From assembly GCA_902141825.1 (NCBI GenBank), contig CABFPG010000008.1, positions 1 to 64,000 of the forward strand: a stretch of 64,000 nt of DNA. The letters run 5' to 3'. The notes beneath the pieces were generated by a model that saw nothing but the letters and a program-made list of their open reading frames with translations, was not told where the DNA came from and ran no database searches. Shown here in pieces: positions 19,726 through 29,400 of the stretch (positions are counted from its first letter, which is position 1; every line of letters begins with the position of its first letter). The position numbers and the translations under genes are program-made. The stretch is from Thalassocella blandensis (lineage in GTDB: Bacteria > Pseudomonadota > Gammaproteobacteria > Pseudomonadales > Cellvibrionaceae).

Positions 19726-22629
19726 ATGCCGTTTTTTACCCATCAAGGTAATCTAAATACAACCCGCCTTAGAAAGCCCAAACGGCTAATGCTTTACGCA
19801 GCCATACCACTCGCATTCGCCTTCACCTTGTACTTTTCAGTACCTTTATTGGCAAAACCTGTACTTCAATACTATCTCTCACCGTATGCAATCAAAGTCA
19901 TCCGGGCCGATATCACGGAATGGAATATTCAAAGCTGGAAAAACTTTTCAATTAATTTCGGCCAACTTAGATTTCAATTAGAGAATGGGATTGAATTTTC
20001 ATTTGAAGATATAAAAGCGCAATTACACGAATCTCAATACAAGTTTGACATAGCTAAGCTTCAGATTGACCAACATCAGACTTCAACACTTTTATCAACG
20101 GCGAACGAATATCTTTCCGAAAGCCAAAAACTGGATCTGCGCGAGTTATTACCCGGAACCTTGTTGTCATCACTTCCCGATATAGATCTGATACTGCATT
20201 CTGTAGAATTAATCCCTTATAGTGTTTTTGCCAAAGATCTTCACGCACAAATAAAGCAAGCTACACTGCACATTCAAACAACCGCAAAAACCGATCGCGC
20301 GTCAACATTTCTACCGTTAATAGAGAATGGCAATTATTTACCGATAGACATTACTGCCACAGAAAAATCAATAATACTTTCTATTAAAACGGCAAAAACA
20401 GAAGTGCTCAATAAAATTACCATTGAGAGTATTGAAAACGACACGTTGACCATTAACACCTCGCTGGAACTCAACATCGCGGAAATGCGAATACCCAACA
20501 TCGGCGTACCAGGTCCAGGGGTAAACATGCAAACGGCAGGCAATCAAAAGCATTCAGAAGATATTCAAATACAGGCGCTGACTTTCAGTTCTCGTTCGCA
20601 ATTAACAACACCACTTTTACAATCTTTTAATCTTCATGCACTAACGGATATTACGTTAACAGCATATTTGACTACTCAATTTCGCCTTCAACAAACAACA
20701 ACCGTCAAAGGCTCCTTCGAACATAGCCTAAAACTTAATGAAGGAGAGTTTTCGCTACACTCTCCTGCGAGCGCACTTCCATTTCTAGATATTCAGGGCG
20801 ATCTATTGAATCTTTTGGGTGAATCACAGAAAGACAATCCCAAACAGCATATTGCCATTCAACAACATCAGGATTTTTCACTCAGCGGAAAGTTTAACCC
20901 GCAAAATAAGCTTGTCGCGCTATCTGCCATTTTGAAACCCCCTACTTCCGCAGACAAACAAACCAGTGAGCAGCGAGAAAAAAAGGAAGGAAGCCCGGGT
21001 GTTTCCCTGGCCTATAAAGATAAAACATCTAATTTTAGTTTAGGGTTTACCCCACAATTTTCCGGAGATCTTTTTAAACCACTAGATCGGTTTAACGTCA
21101 ATATTCAACTAGCCGGAACCCCCTCGACATTCGCCAAAATTTTCACAAAAACTTTCGCCCCTGAACTAACACTGGATTCGCCAAAATTAAATTTCGATGC
21201 CGACCTCGAAGTCAATTTAACGGATACTAAAACCAAAATAAACATCAAAGAACAATCAAAACTGAGCCTTAACACGCTTGTTTACGACACCATCACGCTG
21301 GCCAAACCTGAAATTTCATTAGCCAAGCAAGGTTTCGAGTTTACGTTAGATCATCAAAATTATCTCACCACACTATCTCCACTGAAGTTACGTCTGGCAG
21401 CCCAGCAATTGGAAATGACAGACCTACACACCGCGTCTCCCTCTTTGACGATGTCTGTATCCGCCAAAGCCGATAGCATTGATATGCAATTAGAAAGTAC
21501 ACCACTGGATATATTCACTCAGACAAAGCAGTACTATGTCCCGCCTTTACTGCTAAGCACCAAGATCCAACATTCTAATTTTTCACCAAGTAACGCTAGT
21601 TTTTCCCTGGCCAATATTTGCCGGGACCCAATCCTTCAAGGGCAATGGTCTCCGCAGGATGACTCCAAATCCAGTCACTTTATCCAGCTTAATTGGGAGC
21701 AACGCTTTAGTTCGAACAAGACATTCCGCAAATGGTTAAACACTTCAATGCCGCCCCTTGATTTCACCAAAGGTGAGTTTAAAGGCAATGCCGCGATCGT
21801 AATAGATCAGGAAATTGCTCTGAAAAATCTTAATGTGAATTTGGTCAATGCGGGAGGCGTAAGCCAATTTGGCACATTTAGCGGTGTTCAGCTTCAGTTA
21901 AGCTCCATTCAAGCATTATCCACTTCACTAGACGCCAACCCAGCGCAACACTACGCGTTGCAAGCGCAAGTTGATTCATTAGAAACCGGGGTTAGCCTTG
22001 AAGAGCTTGAGATAAGCTCCGAGTTTTTTGAGAAAGATGGCAATTGGTACTTGGCGCTGAATAAAGCAGAGGCTTCTGTATTTGGAGGCAAAGCTTTTCT
22101 TGCGACACAAGAGCTGGTATTAAATGATGATATAAGCGTGAAGGTCGTGCTGGAAAATCTGGACCTGGCAAAGCTGGTGAACACCCAACAAATGCAGGGA
22201 TTGATCACGAGCGGTAAAATCTCCGGCTATATTCCAATCCATTATCGCAATGAACATTTCATCATCGACGATGGTCGACTAAAGAGTGTTGAACAGGGGA
22301 AAATTCAGTACGATAGTCCTTTAAGCCAAAGTCCGGACCTCAATCAGCAATTAAAATTGACCTTGGATATCTTGAAAGATTTTCAATACTCTGAACTTAG
22401 CAGCAACGTCGCTTTTGAGGACGATGAATTAAAATTCTCGTCCCATATCGCCGGGCGAAACCCTAAAATTGAAAATGGCCGGCCAGTGGAATTAAACCTT
22501 AATACTGATATCGGTTTGGCGGGTGCATTTAAAATCATGCGAATACAAGCCGGTATCGAAGAAAAACTCGAGAAATTTGTGAACCAGAAAATGAATCCAA
22601 CAACTAAGCAATATTACTGCGAACAATAG
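19726..22629 (+). CDS. ydbH: YdbH-family AsmA-like envelope protein
   Basis: The 967-residue protein has a basic N-terminus, one membrane helix (about 20-41), then a very long beta-rich periplasmic region of alternating amphipathic strands. Its C-terminus, with LKFSSHIAGRNP, GRPVELNLN and FKIMRIQAGIEEKLEKFV, is the conserved end of the YdbH/DUF3971-type family. In E. coli, YdbH is one of three AsmA-like bridges (with TamB and YhdP) that move phospholipid between inner and outer membranes, and it works with the lipoprotein YnbE. The two genes that follow here are ynbE- and ydbL-like, the same order as in E. coli, which makes the assignment firm. The start has a weak ribosome site. Confidence 0.88.
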   Translation: MPFFTHQGNLNTTRLRKPKRLMLYAAIPLAFAFTLYFSVPLLAKPVLQYYLSPYAIKVIRADITEWNIQSWKNFSINFGQLRFQLENGIEFSFEDIKAQLHESQYKFDIAKLQIDQHQTSTLLSTANEYLSESQKLDLRELLPGTLLSSLPDIDLILHSVELIPYSVFAKDLHAQIKQATLHIQTTAKTDRASTFLPLIENGNYLPIDITATEKSIILSIKTAKTEVLNKITIESIENDTLTINTSLELNIAEMRIPNIGVPGPGVNMQTAGNQKHSEDIQIQALTFSSRSQLTTPLLQSFNLHALTDITLTAYLTTQFRLQQTTTVKGSFEHSLKLNEGEFSLHSPASALPFLDIQGDLLNLLGESQKDNPKQHIAIQQHQDFSLSGKFNPQNKLVALSAILKPPTSADKQTSEQREKKEGSPGVSLAYKDKTSNFSLGFTPQFSGDLFKPLDRFNVNIQLAGTPSTFAKIFTKTFAPELTLDSPKLNFDADLEVNLTDTKTKINIKEQSKLSLNTLVYDTITLAKPEISLAKQGFEFTLDHQNYLTTLSPLKLRLAAQQLEMTDLHTASPSLTMSVSAKADSIDMQLESTPLDIFTQTKQYYVPPLLLSTKIQHSNFSPSNASFSLANICRDPILQGQWSPQDDSKSSHFIQLNWEQRFSSNKTFRKWLNTSMPPLDFTKGEFKGNAAIVIDQEIALKNLNVNLVNAGGVSQFGTFSGVQLQLSSIQALSTSLDANPAQHYALQAQVDSLETGVSLEELEISSEFFEKDGNWYLALNKAEASVFGGKAFLATQELVLNDDISVKVVLENLDLAKLVNTQQMQGLITSGKISGYIPIHYRNEHFIIDDGRLKSVEQGKIQYDSPLSQSPDLNQQLKLTLDILKDFQYSELSSNVAFEDDELKFSSHIAGRNPKIENGRPVELNLNTDIGLAGAFKIMRIQAGIEEKLEKFVNQKMNPTTKQYYCEQ

Positions 22630-22653
22630 CAAATGAAACCTAGAGGAATATAT

Positions 22654-22881
22654 ATGACGCAGATCCCCAAAGAGGCTTGCGACAAAGGGCTAGTCGTTAA
22701 AGGCGTCCTACCGCTGGCGCTACTGGCCATACTTACGACAGGTTGTACCCCAACAGTAAGGGTTGAACCTTCGGACAAGCCCATCACAATTAATATGAAC
22801 GTGAAGATTGAACATGAAATTCGCGTAAAAGTTGATAAAGAACTCGATTCCATCCTGTCTGAAGATTCGGGCTTATTTTAA
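22654..22881 (+). CDS. ynbE: YnbE-like outer-membrane lipoprotein
   Basis: The protein is 75 residues from the ATG at 22654, chosen because GAGGA lies 6 bases upstream; an earlier ATG at 22633 has none. It has a signal peptide ending in lipobox TTGC (Cys31), then a short charged region with PTVRVEPSDKPITINMNVKIEH, the conserved beta-strand core of the YnbE family. In E. coli, YnbE docks on the outer-membrane end of YdbH to complete the bridge. It starts 24 bases after ydbH and precedes ydbL, so the three are one operon. Confidence 0.88.
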   Translation: MTQIPKEACDKGLVVKGVLPLALLAILTTGCTPTVRVEPSDKPITINMNVKIEHEIRVKVDKELDSILSEDSGLF

Positions 22882-22895
22882 AGGAGACAATTAAG

Positions 22896-23234
22896 ATGAA
22901 ACTACTACATTCTTTGAAAATAACATCTGGTTTACTGATTTTGCTTCTCTCCACAAGCTGTTTGGCTCTGGATCTCCAAGTCGCTAAAGACAAAGGACTG
23001 GTGGGTGAAACGCCGTCAGGTTACCTCGAAAGCCCCACAGGGAAACCCTCTGCAGAGGTCATCGCTCTTATGGCAGACATCAACGGCAAACGTAAATTAA
23101 AATATCAGGAAGTTGCCGCCAAAGTTGGTAAATCACTCAGCATCGTAGAGCAACTCGCCGGCGAGAAGGCTTTGGAAAAAACAGAAGCAGGCCACTTTGT
23201 CAAAAAAGCGAGCGGCGAGTGGATTAAAAAATAA
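22896..23234 (+). CDS. ydbL: YdbL-like periplasmic protein (DUF1318)
   Basis: This is a 112-residue protein with a Sec signal peptide (about 1-25, ending CLALDL) and a small helical DUF1318 domain: AKDKGLVGETPSGYLE, then VNGKR-like DINGKRKLKYQEVAAK, ending in a Trp-Ile-Lys-Lys tail. YdbL is the third member of the ydbH-ynbE-ydbL operon. In E. coli it modulates YnbE multimerisation. AAGGAG lies 9 bases upstream of the ATG, and ynbE stops 14 bases before. A strong terminator follows. Confidence 0.87.
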   Translation: MKLLHSLKITSGLLILLLSTSCLALDLQVAKDKGLVGETPSGYLESPTGKPSAEVIALMADINGKRKLKYQEVAAKVGKSLSIVEQLAGEKALEKTEAGHFVKKASGEWIKK

Positions 23235-23244
23235 AAAAGAACAA

Positions 23245-23270
23245 AAAAAACCGGCTTTCGCCGGTTTTTT
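23245..23270. terminator. Bidirectional rho-independent terminator
   Basis: The perfect stem AAAAAACCGGC / GCCGGTTTTTT with a TTTC loop ends the ydbH operon. Its right edge abuts the stop codon of the convergent AgmX-like gene, so it can end both transcripts. Confidence 0.9.
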
Positions 23271-24229
23271 TATGAAGGAAGGAACTCGATCGGGAAGGTC
23301 ACAGTTACTGGCTCTACAGACTTTTGCCCAAACTTAAACTGCTTAACTCGAGCGATCAAACGACGCTCCAATGCCGGATCATTCAATTCACTGGATGCTA
23401 TTCTAACATTGGTTACGCTGCCATCCGGAGCAATGGTAATTTCCAACACAATTTTCCCTTTAAGCCCGGGTTTTTTTCTGCGTTCGCGATTGTAAATCTG
23501 GTAAAGCTGACTTTTGTTCTGATCAAATACGATAGTGACTTCTTCTTCAGACCTAACATTTCCAGTTCTTTCTCCGGAGCCGGAAGATGTTTTAGCTTTT
23601 TCCACCTGATCGCCTTTCAACAATGATTGTTTCACCAAGGCAACATCACGTTGCGACAATTGTGCACCGCTGACTCCGGCAGCATAGTCGCCGGTGTTAA
23701 CACCGCCACTGCCCTTACCGGCATCAGCCGTAAGGATTTTAGAGTCTACCCCAGCCACTTTTTTCGCATCGCCACTGGTTTTCTTAATCTTAGACCCCAC
23801 CATCTCGTTTACATCCGAGGTGTCGATCAAATCAGCCAACTCACTGCCCAGTGCCAACAGCCCAGTATTTGCTGCTTTTTCACGGGCCTTCTGTTCTTTC
23901 TGCGTTAGCGGTTTTTGCTTTTCTGCTTCTGTTTCCGTTTTACGCGCAACTTTGGGTTTCGGAGTCGGTATAGGTTTTGGTGTCGGTACCGGTGTGGGTG
24001 CAGGTTTAGGCGGTTCGACTTTTTTCTTTTCCGTAATAAACTCCGCCACACGCTCAGGCACAGCCTGACGGGCACGACGCTCTTTTTCTGGCACATCGAC
24101 GAAGGTTACCGCCAAAGCCAAAACAAGAACCACGGCAAACACTATGGCCGTAACAATATAAAACAAGCGCGTATCGTGGCTATCGGGTATCCATGCCAGC
24201 GCGAGTTTATTGTAATTTTGTGCAGTCAT
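23270..24229 (-). CDS. TonB/AgmX-like energy-coupling protein
   Basis: The 319-residue protein has a short cytoplasmic N-terminus, one membrane helix (about 22-44), and a basic region with a Pro-rich VPTPKPIPTPKPKV stretch (around 75-95). A charged helical middle follows, and then a C-terminal AgmX/PglI-TonB domain (about 240-319) with KGKIVLEITIAPDGSV, ALERRLIARVKQFKF and VTFPIEFLPS. TonB-type proteins carry proton-motive force from an ExbB-ExbD stator to an outer-membrane or periplasmic partner. It is the last gene after exbB-exbD-exbD. In Myxococcus the similar AglRQS-GltG set drives gliding or spore-coat assembly. A classical TonB role is unlikely because no TonB-dependent receptor is adjacent. 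Confidence 0.82.
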   Translation of the reverse strand: MTAQNYNKLALAWIPDSHDTRLFYIVTAIVFAVVLVLALAVTFVDVPEKERRARQAVPERVAEFITEKKKVEPPKPAPTPVPTPKPIPTPKPKVARKTETEAEKQKPLTQKEQKAREKAANTGLLALGSELADLIDTSDVNEMVGSKIKKTSGDAKKVAGVDSKILTADAGKGSGGVNTGDYAAGVSGAQLSQRDVALVKQSLLKGDQVEKAKTSSGSGERTGNVRSEEEVTIVFDQNKSQLYQIYNRERRKKPGLKGKIVLEITIAPDGSVTNVRIASSELNDPALERRLIARVKQFKFGQKSVEPVTVTFPIEFLPS

Positions 24230-24264
24230 CTAACTTCCACTATTCATTCGATTTCAATAAACCA

Positions 24265-24774
24265 TCAGCCACCGGATGGTTTATTCGCAATTTGGGTCGC
24301 CGCAAAAGCAATTTTGGTAAAGTTGGCTTCCTGGCAGGTTTTCAGAATTCGACGAACGAGTTCGTAAGAGATATTTTCATCTCCCATGATCGTGATGCGT
24401 CCGCCCGTCTTTTGCTGCTGTGGAGATAAACCTTGCGCGAGAAACTCCAGCTCTTCTTTCAACGCTGGTACATTTTCTTCATCTGTACTTGCCAGTAAGG
24501 TGCCAATGTCAGCCACTTTGCGGCCCTGAACAATAATGTCATCTTTGGTAATCATAATAACCAAAGTTTCTTCTGGAGCCTTTTTAGCCACTGATTGCGG
24601 CAGCGTAAGCTCTTTGTTGCTTGGCAACTGCTGAGTATTGGACGAGTTAACCAACAGGAAGAACACCAGAATGGTAAAAATATCCATCAGAGAAACAAGG
24701 TTTAACCCCCCTTGTTTTCCCATACGATGATGCCGATCCATTCTCCGAGCACGACGAGATACTTCTTTTTTCAT
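24265..24774 (-). CDS. ExbD/TolR-family stator protein (canonical Asp)
   Basis: The 169-residue protein has a basic N-terminus (MKKEVSRRARRMDRHHR), one membrane helix with LVSLMDIFTILVFFLL, and a periplasmic ExbD/TolR domain. Asp31 in the helix is the conserved proton-pathway Asp of ExbD (D25) and TolR (D23). The C-terminal fold ends GRITIMGDENISYELVRRILKTC, typical of the family. It overlaps the upstream exbD-like gene by one base (ATGA) and precedes the TonB-like gene by 35 bases. It presumably forms a proton channel with the ExbB-like protein. Confidence 0.87.
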   Translation of the reverse strand: MKKEVSRRARRMDRHHRMGKQGGLNLVSLMDIFTILVFFLLVNSSNTQQLPSNKELTLPQSVAKKAPEETLVIMITKDDIIVQGRKVADIGTLLASTDEENVPALKEELEFLAQGLSPQQQKTGGRITIMGDENISYELVRRILKTCQEANFTKIAFAATQIANKPSGG

Positions 24775-25355
24775 CAGCTCGCCTCCCCTTCTACAACGGT
24801 TTCACCTTCTTCAGATTCCGATTCTGCAGCGGTACTTGGAGCATCCCCTATCGATACTTGCGGAAATAATTCAACGGTTTCCAAGGTAGCGGCCTGAACA
24901 ATGTCTGCGCTTCGCACATGATCCATCACCGAGATCATTGTTTTATAGGAAACACCACGCTCAAGCAACAAGGCAATTCCCTGTTCATCGGGAAATCGAC
25001 TTTTTATTTCAATCAGCACGTCAGCTAATGGCTTCCACACGCGTCGCTGCATTTGCTCGGGGTCATCAATAACCGATCCATTTTCCGTTCTTGATATACG
25101 TTTAATGACACCGAGTATCGCATCCTGAACAACCAGCTCTTCTTCACTCACCACAATTTGCAATTGCAGTTTTATATCCTGATCCTCGCCCGGCTTAGCA
25201 TTTAAGTTGGGCAAGTTCAGTTCCAGCACTGTCATTCTGGAAAACACGGCGGTGATCAACAGGAAGGGAACCAGAATCACCATCAAATTCAAAAACGCGG
25301 TGATATTCAGCTCCACAGTTTCCTGCATTCGCTTTTTTTTGCGTCCTAATTTCAT
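24774..25355 (-). CDS. ExbD/TolR-family protein with Asn in place of the channel Asp
   Basis: The 193-residue paralogue of the next gene has a basic start (MKLGRKKKR) and one helix with NITAFLNLMVILVPFLL. Its periplasmic domain contains a long insertion and a Glu-rich C-terminal tail. Where ExbD/TolR have the essential membrane Asp, this protein has Asn23. The motif otherwise fits the AglS-like branch of this family. It may be a structural partner that lets a mixed dimer with the canonical ExbD form the channel. It starts 9 bases after exbB and overlaps the second exbD. Confidence 0.83.
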   Translation of the reverse strand: MKLGRKKKRMQETVELNITAFLNLMVILVPFLLITAVFSRMTVLELNLPNLNAKPGEDQDIKLQLQIVVSEEELVVQDAILGVIKRISRTENGSVIDDPEQMQRRVWKPLADVLIEIKSRFPDEQGIALLLERGVSYKTMISVMDHVRSADIVQAATLETVELFPQVSIGDAPSTAAESESEEGETVVEGEAS

Positions 25356-25364
25356 GCTAGGAAA

Positions 25365-25982
25365 TTACTCTTCGCTAATCAGGTTTAAGCACTTAACAGC
25401 CGCCATTTCCAGGTTGTCCACCAACTTGGTCGTGCGCGTTGCGAGGTAGGAGTGAATCAGAATAAGCGGGATGGCGGCCGTCAGACCGAATGCCGTAGTA
25501 TTCATTGCCACAGAAATACTGGCAGATAGCAGGTCAGCTTTTTCAGCTGGGTCTGCAGAGGCAACCGCAGTAAACGCCTGAATAAGACCAATAATGGTCC
25601 CCAATAAGCCCAACAGCGTCGCAATATTGGCCAGCGTCGCCAGGTAGTGCGTGCGCTGTTCAAGATCCGGGGTTACTTCCATAATGCCTTCTTCCATCGC
25701 TGCGTCAATCATATCGCGCTTGGCATTATTTTTATGGCGAGCAAAGCCATACTGTAATACGGTAGATAATGGCGTTTTGATTTTTTGTACCGCGTCATAT
25801 GCGCGGTCAAAATCGTTTGCCTGTAACATCGGCGTGATGTTTTTCCAAACCTTGTTGGTCTTTCCTTGCGTTTTTATAATGTAGATAAAACGCTCAATCG
25901 CGATTGCAAACCCCAAAGCCATTACAGCCAAAATGGCGTACATAAATGGTCCACCGGATTGAAAGAATTGAATTAAGTCCAT
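25365..25982 (-). CDS. MotA/TolQ/ExbB-family proton channel protein
   Basis: The 205-residue protein has three membrane helices: about 13-33, then a large cytoplasmic loop, and two close helices at about 115-140 and 155-180. The helix ATLLGLLGTIIGLIQAF and the MNTTAFGLTAAIPLILIHSYL segment, with Thr and Pro lining the pore, are diagnostic of the family. It would form the inner-membrane pentamer around an ExbD dimer. It is the first gene of the exbB-exbD-exbD-agmX-like operon. The small protein at 26055 lies 72 bases upstream on the same strand. Confidence 0.88.
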   Translation of the reverse strand: MDLIQFFQSGGPFMYAILAVMALGFAIAIERFIYIIKTQGKTNKVWKNITPMLQANDFDRAYDAVQKIKTPLSTVLQYGFARHKNNAKRDMIDAAMEEGIMEVTPDLEQRTHYLATLANIATLLGLLGTIIGLIQAFTAVASADPAEKADLLSASISVAMNTTAFGLTAAIPLILIHSYLATRTTKLVDNLEMAAVKCLNLISEE

Positions 25983-26054
25983 ATGGTTTTAACCTCATAT
26001 TTGGTCATGTTTTGCTGGCGCAATTCTAGCGCATTCAAAATTGTTTGTTCAGAA

Positions 26055-26345
26055 TTAGTCTTCTTTTTTTTGGCTGCCCAAAATCTCATCAACACTAAAG
26101 GTCATCGTGGTACCTAAAGATTCCTTGTTGGGAATGGTGGTGGCGGCCGTACTCAGCTGCGAGTAATCCGGTGGTGGCTGTTGGCTAACAGGCGCTCCAT
26201 TGTAGTACTGATCAATTTGATCAAGTATTTCCCGTCGCTTAGCGCGATATTCTGCCTGCCCGATCATACGGTTAAAGTAGTCACTCGAAAGCTTTTGAAT
26301 GACAGATGAAAAACTTGCACCCTGTTGGTTCGAATGTTGGCTCAT
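26055..26345 (-). CDS. Small protein of unknown function between ppkA and exbB
   Basis: This 96-residue soluble protein has no signal peptide. Residues 10-50 form a basic amphipathic helix pair, LSSDYFNRMIGQAEYRAKRREILDQ split by Gly, resembling SHOCT-like short helical domains that often mediate oligomerisation. The C-terminus is Pro/Gln-rich, then TMTFSVDEILG. I do not recognise the family. It sits between the T6SS kinase gene (103 bases upstream) and exbB (72 bases downstream), so it may belong to either system. No ribosome site decides the start strongly. Confidence 0.55.
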   Translation of the reverse strand: MSQHSNQQGASFSSVIQKLSSDYFNRMIGQAEYRAKRREILDQIDQYYNGAPVSQQPPPDYSQLSTAATTIPNKESLGTTMTFSVDEILGSQKKED

Positions 26346-26447
26346 TGTCTCTCGCCTCGAATGTCTATATCTATTACGCAGTCCCTTGATTCCAGGAGCG
26401 CGTAGTGTACCGGAACTGCAGCCAAATGTGTGAGATCCCCTGAAATG

Positions 26448-29400
26448 TTACCCACGCCGTGCAATTTCCCGGAATACGCGAAAGCCCGTTAAATTGTCAC
26501 CAGCACTATTTGCATTCTCGGTTTTTGTAACCGAGCATTGGTCCATGCTGGTTTCAAAAGAGCCTCCCATCGTAATGCTTGCGCCCCCATCCATAACGAG
26601 TTCACGTGCATTTCCCACATGATTAACCAGACCCCAATCATTTTGCTGCCCTATTGTGGTCTTCACCAATACCCCGCCTTTTTGTATACCGCGCGAGTTT
26701 AACAGGCAATTCCGATTCGAATCGAGTCGGTTTCTTTCCCCGCGAGCAGCATAAACCCACTCCGCTTTCGTCGGTAATCGGTACTTATAGCCGCTTATGT
26801 CACTTAACCAGCGTAGATAATCCTGCATGACACTCATGGAGACGTTGGTCACAGGTAAATCCTGATTGGACTTATTGACTGAACACTTTTTACTGGCTTC
26901 GCAATATTTATTCATGTCCTCAACGGACACTTCATATTTGCCAATTGCGAAAGGGCTTACACTGCCCTTACCGGGAATGACCACCATTGAGGGACCACGC
27001 CCAAAATCGTCGGTTTTACTTTTCAGACGATCACGACAGATAGCACGTTTACCTCGAGCGCCCAGGCCTGCCAGTGATGTATCGCAAGGATCTTTCGGCT
27101 CTATTTTGATGTAGGCTATTTTTTTGTTATCTGGAAACAGTCTTAACGAACGTTTTTTAAATTCTTCAGCACGATCGGGAAAAGACACTCCAATTTTGGT
27201 AATACACGCTGCTAACTTGTCCACCATTTCCGTTTCGCCTTTGTTAAATCGACCAAGATCCAGTGAACGAAGTTTTTCAATTGCAATGGTTAGGTCGCTC
27301 ATGTTCAAAGTAGTACGGCAAGCCAACTGCTTGTTTACTGTACCCAGAGCAATGGCGTAAGCATCATTCACTTCCTTCTGCTCTTTTGCCGCGGCGGCTT
27401 TTTTCTGCTGCTGTACTTTTGCCAGACGCGCCTGTTCTTCCTGCTGTTTAACACGTTGCGCCAGGGCTTTTTCGCCTTTGGCAATTAAATCGTCCAGCGC
27501 CAAAAGCGCTTCTGGATTTTTGCTGTAACGTTCGGCGTTAACTCGCAGCGCTTTAGCCTGCTCGAAATTTTCACCTTCTATTTCAGCTTTAATTTTTTCG
27601 AGATAGGCCTGGTATAGCACTTCTTCACGCTCTACCAGCCATGGGTCTTCCCCCATGACTTTGCGTAACGCCTGAACTGTACTCCAGAGCCTGTGTTCCC
27701 AAGACTCATCGAATTGCTGATTGGCAATCATTTCTTCTAGGTTCGCCTGATACTGTTCCAAACGCAATTTCAGTTCAAGCTCGCTGCGATAGTCATCTTC
27801 AGAAAACTCGGGAGCTTTCGGCGCAAAATAGTTTTGGTAAACCATTAGAGACCCCAGCCCAATTACCACCAGACTGGCCACAATCGCCACCACATTAGTA
27901 CTGCGCTTGCTGGTTATTTGTTCCCAAAATTCTTCTACCGTTGCAATACGCTCTTCACGCTTGAATGCCAGCGCTTTTTCAATGACCTTCCATTGCCGCT
28001 TGGGAATATTGTTTATGCGCTCCGGCTTCAACTTTTGCCGCATGGCTTCGTTTGCATGCGTGCGATTAAAAGGATGTTTGCCCGTAAACATTTCATAGGC
28101 TATGCAACCGAGTGCGTATATATCGTCACGCACATCGGGTGGTTCACCTTCCAGCATTTCCATACTGGCATAGGCAGGTGTTAACGCACCAAGATTGCCG
28201 GCATCAAATACGGTTTTATCATCCACACTTTCTTCAAATTTTTCTGCCTTTGCCACCGCGCGTGCAATACCAAAATCAAATACTTTGGCAATGCCTTTAC
28301 TCGTGACAAAGATATTCCCCGGCTTGAAATCCGAGTGAATAATATGCTCGCCATGTGCGTATATTAAAGCGGCACTAATCCCCTGCAGAATATTCCACGC
28401 ATCCTCTTCCGGTAATCCTGTAGAGCGATATTGTGATATCAGTTTATCCAGCGGTTTCCCATCGAGAAATTCCATGGTCATAAAAACGTTGTCGCCGTCT
28501 TTATCGAAATCATGCACATTCACGATATTCGGGTGCGCAATTCTCTGCGTTTTTCGAGACTCACGCTGCAAAGCGATGAACGCATCAGGATGCGTTTTAA
28601 ACTCATCGTTTAATACTTTAATGGCAACATAGGGATCTTTATCCTGCGCCTCGACTTTAAGCAGATCCGTAGCTTTGTACACCATCCCCATGCCACCGGC
28701 ACCGAGCACCTTTTCCAGCAAAAAGCGGTTTTTCAGCAGTTCCTGACCTTCCAGATTTCGCGCGGCCTGCTCCCCAGAATTTCCGGCACTGGGTGCCTCC
28801 AATGGAGCCCCGGGGGGTAACGGTACATCCGAAACGACTGTTTTTTCAGGGTTGGGAGGGACAGGTTTAAATACGGTGGAATCACGCGGTTGATCGTCCG
28901 TGTCCGGCTCGGATTCGCCTGAGTCTTCAAGTGCACGTGGTGGCGCTATGCGCGTACGGTCATCGGGCACTTCGTCAGTGTTGCTAGCTACCGGCTGCTT
29001 CGTTGCTAGTCTCGGTTTAAATTGAGTCTTATCAGCGTTCTCTGTCGCAGTAGTATCATCTTCCAGTGCTGGAGTATTGCGCGCGGCAGGTCTGGGTTGA
29101 AATTGCGTTTTATCACTTTCATTGTCTTCACTGGCCTCACTGCCAGAGCTGACCGTGTTGCGTGGAGCGATTTGTGTTTTATCGCTTTCATCAACAGCAA
29201 CGTCATTGCTGTTTTCTTCACCCGCCTCACTGGCTTCATTAAGCTGTTGACGTTTTTTTGCCGCTATGGCGGCGAGTCGCTGCTCCAGCTCTTTAGCCTT
29301 TTGCGCAGCCGCTTCACGACGGCGTGCTTCGGCCTCTGGATCTGCAGGTTTTTTAGGGGAAATACGGGTCCGGTCATCCGGCTCATTGACTTCAGGGGCA

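Noticed and set aside
22633-22653. Earlier ATG for ynbE
   Set aside because: It has no ribosome site, and the later ATG has GAGGA at ideal spacing.
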